Of a stretch of DNA of 64,000 nt, positions 22,448 through 34,269 are shown in pieces. Position 1 is the first letter of the stretch; each line of letters opens with the position of its first letter. The stretch is taken from positions 648,477 to 712,476 of the forward strand of contig NW_020312008.1 of the NCBI RefSeq assembly GCF_003144115.1. The letters are read 5' to 3'. The position numbers were made by a program, and so were the translations under genes. The notes under the pieces are model-generated. The model made no database searches, was not told the DNA's origin, and saw only the letters and a list, made by a program, of their open reading frames with translations. The stretch is from Tilletiopsis washingtonensis (Eukaryota; Basidiomycota; Exobasidiomycetes; Entylomatales).

Positions 22448-25400
22448 ATGGCGCCGCCGCCGCCGTCGCCGCTGCTCGCCGTGCTGCTCACCGTCGAGTC
22501 GTACCGCGGCGCCACGCTCGTCTTCCGCTGGCCGCCGGCGCCGTCGCTCTTCAAGCGCCATTCGCGAGTCACCTACTGGCGCGGCGGCGGCGGCGGCGGC
22601 GATGCAGCGTCGAACGCAGCGAACGGCGCTCGCGGCGGAAGAAGCCGTGCGACGTCTGGCGGCGCCGCTGGGCCGCACGCCGCTGCGCCCGCGTCGGCGT
22701 GGGACATGGCGCGCGACCGCGCTATGCGCGAGGAGCAGGGCGGCAGCGCGACGGACACGAGCGCCAGCGACGACGCCTTCAGCGGCGCTTCGGACCTCGA
22801 CGTCGACTTTGACGCCGATGACGGCGACGCCGACACGGATGCGCGCAGCGCCACCGACGACGGCACCGGCGCCGGCGACGATGACGCCAGCGTCTCGTCG
22901 GACCTCGGCCCTGTGCCGCCGCCCTCATCGTTCCGCAGCCGTCTGGGCTCCTCGTCTCTGCTGGCCGGGCCTGGCTCGGGAGGCGGCCGCTCGCGCTCGC
23001 GTCCGGCGCCGCTGCGCGACCCCACCGCTGTGCCGCCTTCCACCGACCGAGCGGCTGCGTCGGCATCTCGCACGCGGCGGGCGCGGCGTGCCTACGACAG
23101 CTATCTGGGCTACGAAGAGACCTTCCTGGCGCAGCTCCTCTCGCCGCGTCCCGACGGCTGCCATCGCAAGTTCGAGCTAGTTGTGGACGACATTGCCTTC
23201 GTCGGGCATCCCGTGTGCGTTGGCGCAGACGGCCGCTGGGACACCGCGCCGCAGGGCGACGGACCTGTCGCCGATGAGCCGTCCGGGCCCCGCGGTCGCG
23301 CCGGCGCTCCGCGCTCTGCCGCTTCGCGTGCTTCGTCCCCAGCAGGTCTGGGCAGGATGAGCGCCGCGGCGCAAGCTGGTCTAGCTGCCGGCGGTAGCAG
23401 CAGTGCAAGCAGCAGCAGTAGCAACAGCCGCGGCGTGTCCGCCTTTCACCTCGTGCTCGTCCTCGACCGACCCGACCCGACGGCGGGCACGCCGCAGCTG
23501 GACATCAGCGCCTGGTGCCGCCTGTACCACGATGCGGTGGCGTTCAAGCTCACTGCGGCACTGTGGGAGGAGGAGCGTCGCGACTCGTACGTCAGTCGTG
23601 AAAGCGCGCGATTGGCCGCACTCAAGGAGACGGCGCGGGATCGAGGTGGGTGCTGTCCATTTGCGCATGCCTAGTATTGATCGTCGGTCTTCGTGCTGCT
23701 GACCCTCGTGCTCCTCCATCGCAGGGGACACGTTTAAGTCCTATCTGGCCACTTCTCTGCGGACCTCGTCTCTCGCGCGCCTGATGCGTGCGCTGCAGAC
23801 GTCTCTCGCACAAGGCGCCAACGCCTTCGTCTCGGTCAACGACAACATCGATGCACACCTGCAGCTGCCGCCGATTCTGCGCGATCCCGCACGCCTGAGC
23901 CGCATGCGCGAGGTGGAGACGTGCCTCGACTTCAACGATCCGCTCCTCGCTCCCGGCGCGGGCGGCCGCTGGGCCGGCAGCAGCGACCCATGGGAAGAGG
24001 CCACCCGCACGACGGGTCCGATGCTCTTGCCGTGGAAGACTCTGCTCGTCTTCGGGCGCGGCCATGACCGACGGCAACTCGGCAGCAGCAGCCACAGCAG
24101 CGACGAAGATGACCCGGAGGACGACGAGGACGACAGTGATGGTGCTCGCGAAGGCGGGATCGAGGTCTGGGCGCGGCGCTTCACCAATCTGCTCAAGCCG
24201 ACGCTCTCGGGCATTCCCACGTCAGTCTGGCCGCGAGAGACGCCTTTTGGGAGCATCTATGCTGACTTTCCGCACCGCGCAGCTTTGCTGAGCTCGCCGA
24301 CCTGCTGGGGTGGGACCTGCACGACGACGTGTACCCGATGGTGCGGCATCTCATCTACTACCGCGAGGCGCGCGTCGTCGACGTGCCCCGCGTCCACAGC
24401 ACCTACGCCGTCTCGCCTCTCTTCGATCTTGGAGAGTGAGTGCCCGCGCCGCTTGAAGACGGCTCTCCGCACTCACACGTTGCGCCCACAGTCTGCGCTT
24501 CTTGGCACATGGCTGGCACCGCTCCTTTCCCACGCTTCCGTCGCTGCCAGTGTTTCTTGCCATGCTCTCAGCCTCGCTGCGGCCGTTCGCAGTACACTTC
24601 AGCCGTGCTGAGCGCCAGACGGCGCTCGATGCGCTAGTCTGGCTGCTGCGACACGATGTCGTGGTGCAGATGCATGTGCGCTTGCGCCTCATCGCCACCG
24701 AGGCGGTGAAGCGGACCGCTGCGCGCAAACGTGCAGAAGAGCGTGCGGCACGGCGCGAGCGTCGCATACTGGCTGAGCAGCGTCGCATCAAGCGAGACCA
24801 AAGACGTGCAGCAGCAGTCAGAGAGGCAGCGAATGCTCGCGCCGCAGCGGAGAATCGCGGAGCGGGCCCTGGCCTGACTGCCAGCGAAGGCACGGTGCCT
24901 CGAGGTCGCAGTCGCGAACGCGAGGCGACGATCATGGCAGCGCCTCAACAGCCCAGACTGGTCGAAACGAGGGACAAGTCACGAACATCTTCCTTCGCCG
25001 GCTCAAGCAATGCGCACTCGCCGTCGACGCGTGTGACGGGCACCAATGTGACGTCGCGGTCGTCCGAGCTGCATTTCGAACGGCGCAAGGTGCTGCGCTC
25101 CCGCTCGCCTTCGATGCTCTTCTCGCGACAGACGCTCGGCGCAGGAAGCCTCACCGCTGCACCATCCTCTCTGTCAAGGCCAGGCACGCCACGCGGCCGC
25201 GCGGCCAGCTTGCGCGAGGATGTGGGGCCGGACGTTCTGGACAGCTCGGCGCCGGGTAGTCACGCTGGCAACGGCTTCGCTGCAGCCCAAGGCGCCGGGT
25301 CCAGCCGCCGGCGCTTGTCACGCTCCCCGAGCCGCGCGCGCATGAGAGTGACTGGCTTCGGCGACACGGAGGAGGTCCATGTCGAAGACAACGTGGATTC

Positions 25401-26139
25401 TCAGCCTGTCGAGTCGAGGCAGACCTCCCGGCCGCAACACTTCGGCACCGCCGATGCCGCTGCGACTCTCCTCTCGCGACCGCGCACTGCCGCTGCACCC
25501 GGCTCCGCCGAAGCACCATCGCTCGGGAGCGGAAGCGGCGGCGACAGCCTACTCGGCAGCGGCAGCGGCGGTGGCGGAAGCGGCGGAGCGCGGCGCAGCC
25601 AGCTGGGCACGGAGAACCTCTCGGACGATCCGCGACGCCTCAGCCTCGTCGGAGAGGACGGCGAGGAGGACGTGCGCGTCGAGCATCCAGTGGCAGTCTC
25701 TGTGGATCTCACCGACGACCTGCTTGCCGACTCTGTGCTGTCCGACGACTCGCGCTCGTCGCGAGCCATCGACCAGGACGCAGACGACGCCGAGCGCGAA
25801 GAGGCCGACTCGGAGATCAACGAGTGGGAGTGGGACCCCGTCGCCAGCATCATCGCCGAGCCGTCGCGCGCGAGCGGTGAGGAGAACGAGTGGATCACCG
25901 CGATGGTGGAGGGTCACGAGCCGTGGCTCGTCAATCGTCTGTTCTCGTGAGTGCATCGCCCGACGGCACGTCCTTGCAGATCCACCAATGCTCATGCATA
26001 CCCCGCCAGGCTGCTGCCTTACCTCAACGGCCGGCACACCATCGACGAGATCGTCTACCGCGAGGAGATGCGGCGCCGCGAGCTGCGGGCGCTGCTCGGC
26101 GCGTTCAAGGACGACGTGCTCACATTTGTACATCCCTGA
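22448..26139 (+). CDS. NPR3: Nitrogen permease regulator 3 (NPR3), GATOR1/SEACIT subunit
   Basis: Five exons (22448-23645, 23725-24220, 24283-24435, 24492-25946, 26010-26139) give 1143 aa. The N-terminus LLAVLLTVESYRGATLVFRW-P is the longin-like start of Npr3. Conserved blocks follow: YLGYEETFLAQLLSP, CHRKFELVVDDIAFVGHP, FHLVLVLDRPD and WCRLYHDAVAFKLTAALW. After these come FTNLLKPTLSGIPTF-AELADLLGWDLHDDVYPMVRHL and, at the C-terminus, LLPYLNGRHTIDEIVYREEMRRREL. Low-complexity acidic, Ser and Gly stretches separate these blocks. With Npr2 and Iml1 it restrains TORC1 when amino acids are scarce. The third intron's GTCAGT donor recurs in the 45179 gene. Confidence 0.95.
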
Positions 26140-26326
26140 ACCCGCAATGTGACGCGATGGCGACGCGCGCTCTGCTCCGCATGCGCCCACGCTGTTGAGC
26201 GGGCTCCTTGCGCTTGCAGCATGCTCGCAGCATGCCAGACACGGGCCGAGGCCTTGCGCACATTTGTCATTGTTGTGCGCGTGTCCCACGCCAGCCGCAG
26301 CTCTACAGACGTTCGCGACAGCGCTC

Positions 26327-27349
26327 CTACTCGGATGTCTGGACGTCCTCCTTCGGCTGCTGCTCGGCGACAGGGCGCAGCGAGCGTTCGAGGGTCAGCA
26401 GTGACCGACAGTTGGCGCTCGGAGCACGGCAGGCTGGCGGATGCGTGACTCACCTTGAAGAAACGCCGTCTCCTCTCATCCCGCTCCTCCCGCCAGCCGC
26501 GGCTTCCAACGGGCACGTGGTCGCTGTCGGCGTCACCCGAGCGCCCAACTGCATCGAGCAGCGACGGCCGCTTGTTCGAGCCAGTGAGCGATGCACCTGC
26601 CTCATCGAACACGCCGAGGAGCAGTGCGAGACCGGCACTGGCGCCGAAGAGGGTCGGGATCGAGCGCGCTGCAGACGGCCGAGTATCAGCTTTTCGCTCC
26701 ACACGGATCTGCTCGTCAGCGGCACAGAGGACGTGCCAGTTGCGGCTGACAGGCCTTGAAGCAAGGCACGGAGCAGATCTTCCACGCATTGCACCAGGTG
26801 CCAAGCACGCGTCTCTTCCTGCACGCCAGCTCGGCTCTGCAAGATCGCAGGCTCCCTGCATAGAAGGCGCCATGAAGCTCCCGGCCGGCCTTAGACCCAG
26901 CGCGTGTGTGATCATGCTCAAGGGCCGACAACATCAGAAGCCGCCAATGCTGCGTGTACCGCACGCTGCTTTCCAGGCAGGCTCCGCACAGCACTGCGAT
27001 TCTCGAGTCCAGCCCAGATGCGACACTCACCGCGCGCGCCGACAACGAGGCCGGCGGCCGCACCGCCGATGGCCGTGTTCCAGGCGTCGTTGCGCTGGCG
27101 CACGTTTGCGCTCATCGACTCGGCGAAGGAGAAGGCGCCGCCGAGGGCGGTGAAGAAGGCAATCGTGCCGCCGGTGCGCGTCACGACGCCGAGGGCGCCG
27201 GCACGGTGCGTCTGCAGCGAGTTCTGCACGGCCGAGATGAGGACGCCGGCGGCGCCCGTCGTCGCCGCGCCGCTCATCATGGCGGCGAGGGCGGAGCGCT
27301 GCTCGAACGCCTCGGGCAGCTCGGCGGGGTTGGAGATCGGCGGCGCCAT
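26327..27349 (-). CDS. Complex I subunit B14.7 (NDUFA11-like), Tim17/22/23 family
   Basis: Three exons (27349-27031, 26668-26454, about 26362-26327) give about 189 aa. Hydrophobic Gly/Ala helices are visible: ALAAMMSGAATTGAAGVLIS, GTIAFFTALGGAFSFAE, NTAIGGAAAGLVVGARA and IPTLFGASAGLALLLGVF. These are the four membrane segments of a Tim17-type fold. The order and a charged tail (EERDERRRRFFKQQPKED) fit fungal NADH dehydrogenase 21.3-kDa/B14.7 subunits better than Tim17, Tim22 or Tim23. It would lie in the mitochondrial inner membrane at the complex I membrane arm. The last acceptor is ambiguous among three overlapping AGs, changing one or two residues. Confidence 0.75.
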
Positions 27350-27810
27350 GTCGGAGAGACGGGCAGGCAGACGATCGGACTGGGCGCGGTGTGGAGGATG
27401 GATGAGGTGCAGAAGCAAGTCGGCGCGGCCAAGAAGCAACGAGCTTGCCGGCCGGCGCCGACGGCAGCGCCAGCGAGCGCCGCTCCGCCGCGCCGCGGCG
27501 CGCGACGATCGCTCCCGCCTCGCGGTGCGCGCGTGCATGCGTGGCCGCGCGGGCCTTGCCAGCCTCATTTGCCCTCAGCCTGAGTCTAGCAGTGACATAT
27601 CTGTCTGACCCAACAGCGCATCACATCCAGATTCATCGTCGCTGGAAGACCTGGTCAGGGCCACAGGTGGCCTCTGCGGAGGTGGAGTGGCCCGCCGTAC
27701 GCACGGCCGCGAGCAGCGGCGCGAGACTCCCGCGCCCGCACGCGCATGCGAAGCCAACGACGTTCCTGGGCATGGCGTCTCATTCTCGCAACCATCACCA
27801 GCTAGCAAGT
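27350..27810. other. Intergenic, complex I subunit promoter and DDHD 3' flank
   Basis: A 460-bp region between two minus-strand genes. It should contain the complex I subunit promoter and the 3' UTR of the DDHD gene. No conserved motif or RNA gene was seen. Confidence 0.4.
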
Positions 27811-30800
27811 CTACATGATGCCCTCCCACTGCCCGGTCTGCCGGTCCGCAGCCTTAGTGTGGCTGTCCGCCTGGCGTCCGCGCGACTCCGAGTCCTGCTC
27901 GTCGTCCGAATTCTCGCTCTCCTCGGCGCGCCGCTGCTCCTCCTCTGCCGAGGGCGGCGGGATTTCCAGCTCGGGCACGAGTGACGGCGGCGTGTCCTCC
28001 GACGGGCTGATCGAGAGGAACACCTGGCAGAGCACGAAGCGCGAGAAGCTCTCGCTCGTCCAGTAGCTGCGGGCAGGGCAGTCTGCGTCAGCGGCAGCCG
28101 CGATAGCAACAGGCAGTCCGGGCCGGGCACGCACCTGATGTGTGCCGAGAGCATGTCTGCACGGCAGCGTGTTAGTGTGGCACATGAGATATGGGCGATG
28201 CGACGCACCGATGTACTCGTTCAGGCCGTTAGACTCAAAGTAGAAGTCGACGGCGCCATGGGGGTTCAGCGCCCGGAACCTGCAAGAGCAGACGTCAATC
28301 CGCTGCTCGCCCTCCGCGTTGGGTTGGCGACGCACCTTCGCTCCGCCCGCTCTAGCTTCTGCACATCAACTGGGTACTCAGGAGCGGCACGCAGCTTGCC
28401 GTGCAGCTGTGCACGCTTGACGGAGCTGCCTCGCTCGGCGAGGAGCCGCTTTCCCTTTCCCTTGGGCTTGGGCTTGCGCTTGGGCTCTTTCTCGCCTGAC
28501 TCCGTCGAGCTCTCCTTCGTCTTGTCCGACTGCGGCTTGGTGTCCGCACGAGCTTCCGTGGGGGACGGCAGCTCGGCTGCGGACGTGGAGGCCTGCTGCC
28601 TCGAGGCAAAGGGATGCTCGGCATCGAAGAGCTTCGAGACGCTCAGACGTGGCAGGGCAAGCGCGTGTAGCAGCGTCTCGGTGGCTTCGGGGATTGAGAC
28701 CGGACGCATGAGGGTTGCATACTCGCGGTCGACCTGCGAGAGGGAGATCTGATGAGGAAAAAGCGGCCACCAGTCGTGCCTGGGGACTCACGGCTGCGTT
28801 GAGCTGGTAGGCGACTGGATCGGTGGTGTTGTAGCAGTTGTAGACGTTCCTCGCCGCGAGACAGCCGTAGCGTCCGGCCTGCGCAGCACACGCGGGGTCA
28901 GCAGACGCATGCAAAGAGGCGAGCACCACACACCTGCGCATCACTGGCATCGTCGTCCTTTGCATCGCCGGCGTTGCGCCGCGCAATCAGTTGTGCACCA
29001 CGCAGGTGGAAGAATAGACCGTTCGGAGAGCCGATGAAGAACACGCTCTACATGGCATGGCGGTCAGACCCTTCGCCCGCCGAGAGAGTCGAGGCCCGGT
29101 CTCACCTCAACGTTGAAGACAAGGTGTTCATTCGAGGCGCGCTCTTTGGCGCTCATCTCATTCAGATCTGATACCTGAGTAGGCTGCATGGAGAGGCTGA
29201 CCGCAACTCTGTCAGCACTGGTTGGGCTGGTACAGGCTCCGCAGCTGGTACAGGCTCCGCAGCTCACATGTCTGCAGCCAGCGCCGAGCCGAGCGAATGG
29301 CAGATCAGCGACACGCGCCCTCCGCGACTGACGAAGTCTGGGTTGCGCTGGCACCAGAGGCGGTATGTCCGGTTCAGCTCGGCCTTGACGGCGTCGATCA
29401 TCGTGTCACGGTGCCGCGAGAGGTAGTAGGGCACGTCCAGGATGACCTGTCGAGAGTGAGGCGCCGCATCAGCGCCTGGGCAGGCTGGCTCGCGCTCAGA
29501 CGCACCTTGCTGATGACGTTGCGCACCATCGGAATGGCCCCGCTGTTGCTCACGTCCTCGAGGCTGAGGGAACCGTTAGCGACGTTCAATGCGGTGCCAC
29601 ACTGGACTCACCTGTACAGATTGTCGCTCTCAGGCGCTGAGTATGTGAAGTCGAGCCCTTGACGCCAGCTGATAGGCAGGAACTGCGCACGTCGGCCGCG
29701 CGAGATCTTGCGCACCCCAGAGTCGCCCGCAGTCTTCTTCGACTGCTTGCGCAGACGCTCTGCACAAAACAGCCAGTCAGCTTCGTCCTCTACCATCATG
29801 CGAGACGAGCGCACCGATGTCATAAACGAAGTCAAGGGCGTCGAAGTCCTCTGCAGCATGCGCGATGTCAGCTCTGCGGCGCAGGTGCAACACTCGTCGA
29901 CTCACCCACGAGGCCTTGCCCGATACTAGGGCCGGTGCGAGAAGCTCAGCCAAAGCAAGAAGCGGCCAGTCCCGCCTTCACTCACCCGTGCACGCAGAGG
30001 ACGAGGGCAGGCGGCTCGTCCTTGAGATCGTCCGGCACATGCTGGCCTGCTTCGTCAGTGTCCTCTCCATCCGAGTCTGTGTCCTTGCGACCCGTCTCGG
30101 CTGCCTGCTCAGTGTTGCGCTGACGCTGGCCCCGCTTTGCCTCTTTCTCAGCGCCGTCCTTGCCCCAGCCGAGAGCGCGAAGCACAGCCACGTCCGGACG
30201 CGGCCAGCCGCTGCGCGGCCACATGCGCCCGATGATTCCGGGATCCTCGTCCTCCTCCTTTGTGGCCGTGCCTTCGCCGCCTGCAGCGGCGGGGCGCTTG
30301 GGTCGCTTGGCGGCGCCCTGCTTGCGGCCAGCTCGTCGAGCACCCCGACGCTTGTTCGGATCGTCAGAGTCCGAGTCGGACGCCGACGAGTCGTCCTGCG
30401 TCTCCTCCTCGTCCGCCGACGCCGAGCTCTGGGCTTCTTCATCCGGATCGGTGCCAGAGGCAAAGGGAAGCGAGAAGTCGGGCATGCGGAAGCTGCCACC
30501 GGCCTTCGCCAGGCGCTGAGCCTCTTCGTACCCGCGCACGACCTTCGAGCCGCCGAGAATCGCAAGAAAGCGACCCGAGAGATCCTTGCTGTGTGATCGT
30601 CAGAAGCGGCTCGACGCACGTGAGCTGGCATGCACTCACGTCAGGATGCGTCCGGAGCAGGGACTATCAAAGTGAACGCTGCCGCCAGCATCCATGGACG
30701 GCAGCTCGCAGAGCTTATCTGCGAGCTCCTCCTCGCTCTTCTCTCCTTCGAGTATCTCTTTACTGTCCTCCTCGGCCGCGGCTTTGCGCAGCCAAGGACG

Positions 30801-31619
30801 CGCGGCAGCATACGCAGCATCGAGGTCGCGCGCAAGCGGCTCATCCCACGCAATCGGCGCATAGCCACCGTCACGCGAGCTTGAGTAGAACCTGGGAGAG
30901 CGGGCCGAAGCCGTCAGAGCAGATTTTGCGACATTCGCACGGGGCACCCACCACGTCGCGCGGACCACGCGCAGCTTCACACCCTTCCAGAAGACCGGAT
31001 AGAGCTGAGGAGAGAGCTGTCAGTGGCGCAGGCTCCGTGCGCAGCGCGTGCGTGGACGAACCTCCATCGTCTCGAGGTCGACATCGAAGAGACGGTCCTC
31101 GAGCACGGGCACCTTGGCGCGGCGCTGCTCGGCGGGCTCGTCGGGATCCAAGACGGTGCGCACAACCTCGCTCTTGCTAGGCCCGGCCTGGCTCGGCGTT
31201 GCACTGCCGCTTTGCTTTCCTCCAGAAGGGGTGCACGCGCCGCTGCCCGCCTTGGCGACGTCGGCCAGTGCCCCGCGGACTGCGTCCACGCCGGACGGCG
31301 GCCCGCTCTGCTCCGCCGCGTTGGTATCTGCGCTGCCCTCATCTCGCTGTGTTGCTGCTTCCGTCTTGGGGCCCTGCGCCTTGCGCTCGCGGCGCTTCTG
31401 CTCGGCGGCCTCGCGCTCGAGCCGAGCACGCACATCCTCCGCCCACTGCTCGCCGCCAAGTCGCCGCCAGCATGCCTCCAGCTGCTCTTGATCGACCTCG
31501 TCAAAGTCGGCCCAGGTCTTCTTGGAGCTGTACAGCCAGCGCGCGACGCATGACGGCGGCGAGTCGTCCGTCTCCTCTGCTGTGCTGTCTGCGTCGTCTC
31601 GTGGAGGATCGGCAGTCAT
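27811..31619 (-). CDS. DDHD-domain phospholipase (PA-PLA1 type)
   Basis: A multi-exon gene with at least ten exons. Exon 1 (31619 to about 31062) holds a WWE-like segment (SKKTWADFDEVDQEQLEACW) and an exon boundary at METMEL-YPVFWKGVKLRVVRATWW. Further in come KDLSGRFLAILGGSKVVRGYEE and the core entry EPPALVLCVHGIGQGL. The lipase nucleophile motif is LICHSLGSALAAD, with Ser in a xHSLGS elbow. Then come VFFIGSPNGLFFHLRG, NVYNCYNTTDPVAYQLN and the DDHD block (HGAVDFYF, then YWTSESFSRFVL). Family enzymes cleave phosphatidic acid at sn-1 in the early secretory pathway. Large disordered acidic insertions split the domain. The start could lie 33 bp further upstream. Confidence 0.88.
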
Positions 31620-32315
31620 GGCAGAGCGCCCAGTGACCGTAGCCGTTCGCACCTCCCTTGCTTCGAGGCCTCACTGCAGCCAGCCTGGCCAGGTTGTCGG
31701 CTCTGCTCGCGCTGCACAGACGAGTACAGAGGCAACAGCGCTACCGGGATTGTGGGCGGATCCCTTGAGCGATTTGTGTTTCCTTGATGGAAGATGTGGA
31801 CGAGAGGCAGCCCGGATGCTGGAAGCGCGCAGCACCTCTGCTGCTGCGCTGCGCCTCCACCGCCGCGCCGCGCGCGTCTTCGCCTCGGCGACTTTTCCTT
31901 CCCATCCACGGCCCGGCACGGGCTGCAGGGCCCGAGCCCGCCTGGCGTAGCTTTTCACACGCTGCCGTCATGCGCCAGGAAGAGGTGCCGAGAACACGGA
32001 CCCGTCCTCACGCCGCAGGCCCTGGCCACAGCAGCATGTCGCCTACAACTTCACACGATGCACGACCTTGGTCTGTGCGTGCTCCGGCGCGTCGTGCGAG
32101 GCCACGCCGCGCGGCGCCCCTCCTCGAGTCCAGGGGCCCTAGGGGCCGTCGGTCGGTGACGCATCACAGTTCATCAGAGCAGTAACAGACAAGATCGATC
32201 GTCAAAAGTGTCAGACGGGGGTCATGGCTAGCCGTGAACATCATTCCAGGAGCCCGTCACAGAGAGCAGCCGGCCGTGGCAGTCGAGTCGTGCTGCCCAG
32301 CGATAGGAGCGGCGC
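31620..32315. promoter_or_regulatory. DDHD promoter region and NSE3 3' flank
   Basis: A 700-bp gap between two minus-strand genes. No gene is supported; open frames are short and motif-free. The promoter of the DDHD lipase must lie in its left half. Confidence 0.4.
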
Positions 32316-33943
32316 CTAGTCCACGAGCTGAGAGCCGGCGGCGCGCTCGATCTCCTTCAGCAGCGCCTTCTCTCTTGCTGCGGAGCCTTGCGTGGCGGGT
32401 GCCGCACCGGCTCCGCTGGCTCGCGGCCCGCGTGCACCAGCGCCGGCGCCCGATGCCCGTGCTCGGCGCTCTCTGCCGTCGGCGTTGCGAGCACCGCCGT
32501 CGCCCGGCGGGGCGCCGAGGCGGACTTCGCCGACAAAGTGTGCGACGTTGCGCTCGCCGATCTCGATCTCGGAGCGCGCGCCCCAGCGCCACTCAAATGC
32601 CTCGGCCTCGTCGCCGTCCTTGCGGCGGCGTGCCATGGCACGCTTGCCTGACGCGGCGCCCTCGGCGGCACGGCCGCCGCCGCCTCCTGCTGCGCTCGCA
32701 GACCGGACGCGCTCGAGGTAGCCCTGCTTGACCAGGGTACCGAGGAAGGCGTCCACCGTCGGACGGCCGTCGCCGGCGCCGGCGGCACCTCCGGAGGGCA
32801 AGTCGTTGCACAGCGCGCGAGGTAGCGGTTCGGTAGGGTCGAGAGCCAGGCGGCGCAGACTGGCACGCATCTGCTCTGCTCGCACAAGAGAGTGAGCTGA
32901 GTTCAGAGGAGGACGGACACGCATTTCTCACCGTCGGGCAGCACGCGCTGATTGAGCAGAATGAGGCTCAGCAAGATCATGAGCAGACCCATCGCGGCTT
33001 GCTGTCCATCTGCGCGCCGCCAGTCGATCATGACGCCCTCGCCGTCACGCGCATCAGCAGCACGACCCTGAGACGGTCCAGCTGCCGGGGCTTGCAGGGC
33101 AGCATCGGGCGTGCCCATGCCAGCAATCAGCCGCTGAGGAATCAACGAGCGCAGGACGTAGCTGTGTGAGAGCACGCCTGATGCGGAGCGCTCGCTGTCA
33201 GCTGGCGGAATCCAGGCGGCCCCGGCGCTCGCACTCACCCTTCTCGGACGGCTCCGCATCGGCACTCTCCTCCCGGGCGCGCTTCTTGCGCGCACCGCTG
33301 CCCGCCGCTTCCTTCTCGAGCGCTTGTGTGGCCTGGTTCAGATGCGCCTGCGACTCGGTGCCACGTGCGCGAAGCTCCACGAGCTCCATGCCGAACGTGG
33401 CGCGCAGGATCTTGGCTGCCTTGTTGAAGATGACGGGAAAGGCGCGCGTCGACGCCTTGCCGATGACTGGCACAGGAAAGCTCAGCGAGGCAAGAGACCC
33501 AGGCCGGGACCCGGCGCACCTTTCTCCGTAATCTCGTCGCGGCGCAGCGCTCCCCGCCGATGCTCGCTGAAAAGCGCCAGGCGCACAAGGTCCTGCGCCT
33601 TGCGGTTGAGCTCCTGGCGGCCGAGCTTCTCGCCCGCAGTCTGCGCAGCCTTGCCGACGGGCAGCTTCTTGCGCCGCGCCATGCGGAAGTGCTCTTCCTG
33701 TCCTGCGTCGCTCTCATCGTCGTTGCCGTCGGCGCTGCCGCCGCGCTCCCCTCCGCTGTCGTCGTCCAGCTCGATGACGCCAGCATCGCCATCATCGCCC
33801 TCCTCCTCCTCTTCCTCTTCCTCCTCGGAGTGCTGCCGCGCACGGCGGCCGTTGCTGCGCGATGCGCCGCGCGAGCTCTCGCCGGCGCCATCGCGCGCGG
33901 CGCGGCGCCGCGCTCCGTCGCGCGCGTACGTATTGGCCGGCAT
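32316..33943 (-). CDS. NSE3: SMC5/6 complex subunit Nse3 (MAGE-domain protein)
   Basis: Several exons. The N-terminus is disordered, with a long glutamate run, before the MAGE homology domain. This starts at LNRKAQDLVRLALFSEHRRGALRRDEITEK, the usual MAGE helix entry. It continues with AFPVIFNKAAKILRATFGMELVEL, the most conserved MAGE block, then SYVLRSLIP and MGLLMILLSLILLNQRVLPDG, and TVDAFLGTLVKQGYLERVR of the second winged helix. EWRWGARSEIEIGERNVAHFV closes the domain. Nse3 binds Nse1 and Nse4 and touches DNA, loading the SMC5/6 complex in DNA repair. It diverges from TAF7 across 326 bp. Confidence 0.92.
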
Positions 33944-34269
33944 GCCGAAGGACGGATGCGAGCGCCGAGGGCAGAGCAGCGCTGAGGCGGCGATGAACGC
34001 CTGGCCGGCAGCGAGAGGAGAAGACGAGCGGGCACGCAGGCGTGGCGGCGCGGAGGATGCAGGTGGAGCTGAACAGAGGCGCGTGCGGCGCGTGCAGCGC
34101 GTAGAGAGGCGCGTGGCGCACGCAGGCGTCTGTGCATGTTGGGCGTGCACCGCCGCAGCGCTGTCCCTCGACACCTGCCACCACCACAGGCTCGCGCCTC
34201 GACTGCACCCTCGCGTCGCCCAGCCAGCGTGCGCGCCGCTGCTCCCTCTACTCTCAGCCAGCCGCGGCC
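33944..34269. promoter_or_regulatory. Divergent promoter, NSE3 and TAF7
   Basis: A 326-bp shared upstream region. It is GC-rich with GCGTGCGGCGCGTGCAGCGCG-like short repeats around 34081-34125. No TATA box is visible, as expected for housekeeping genes. Confidence 0.4.
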
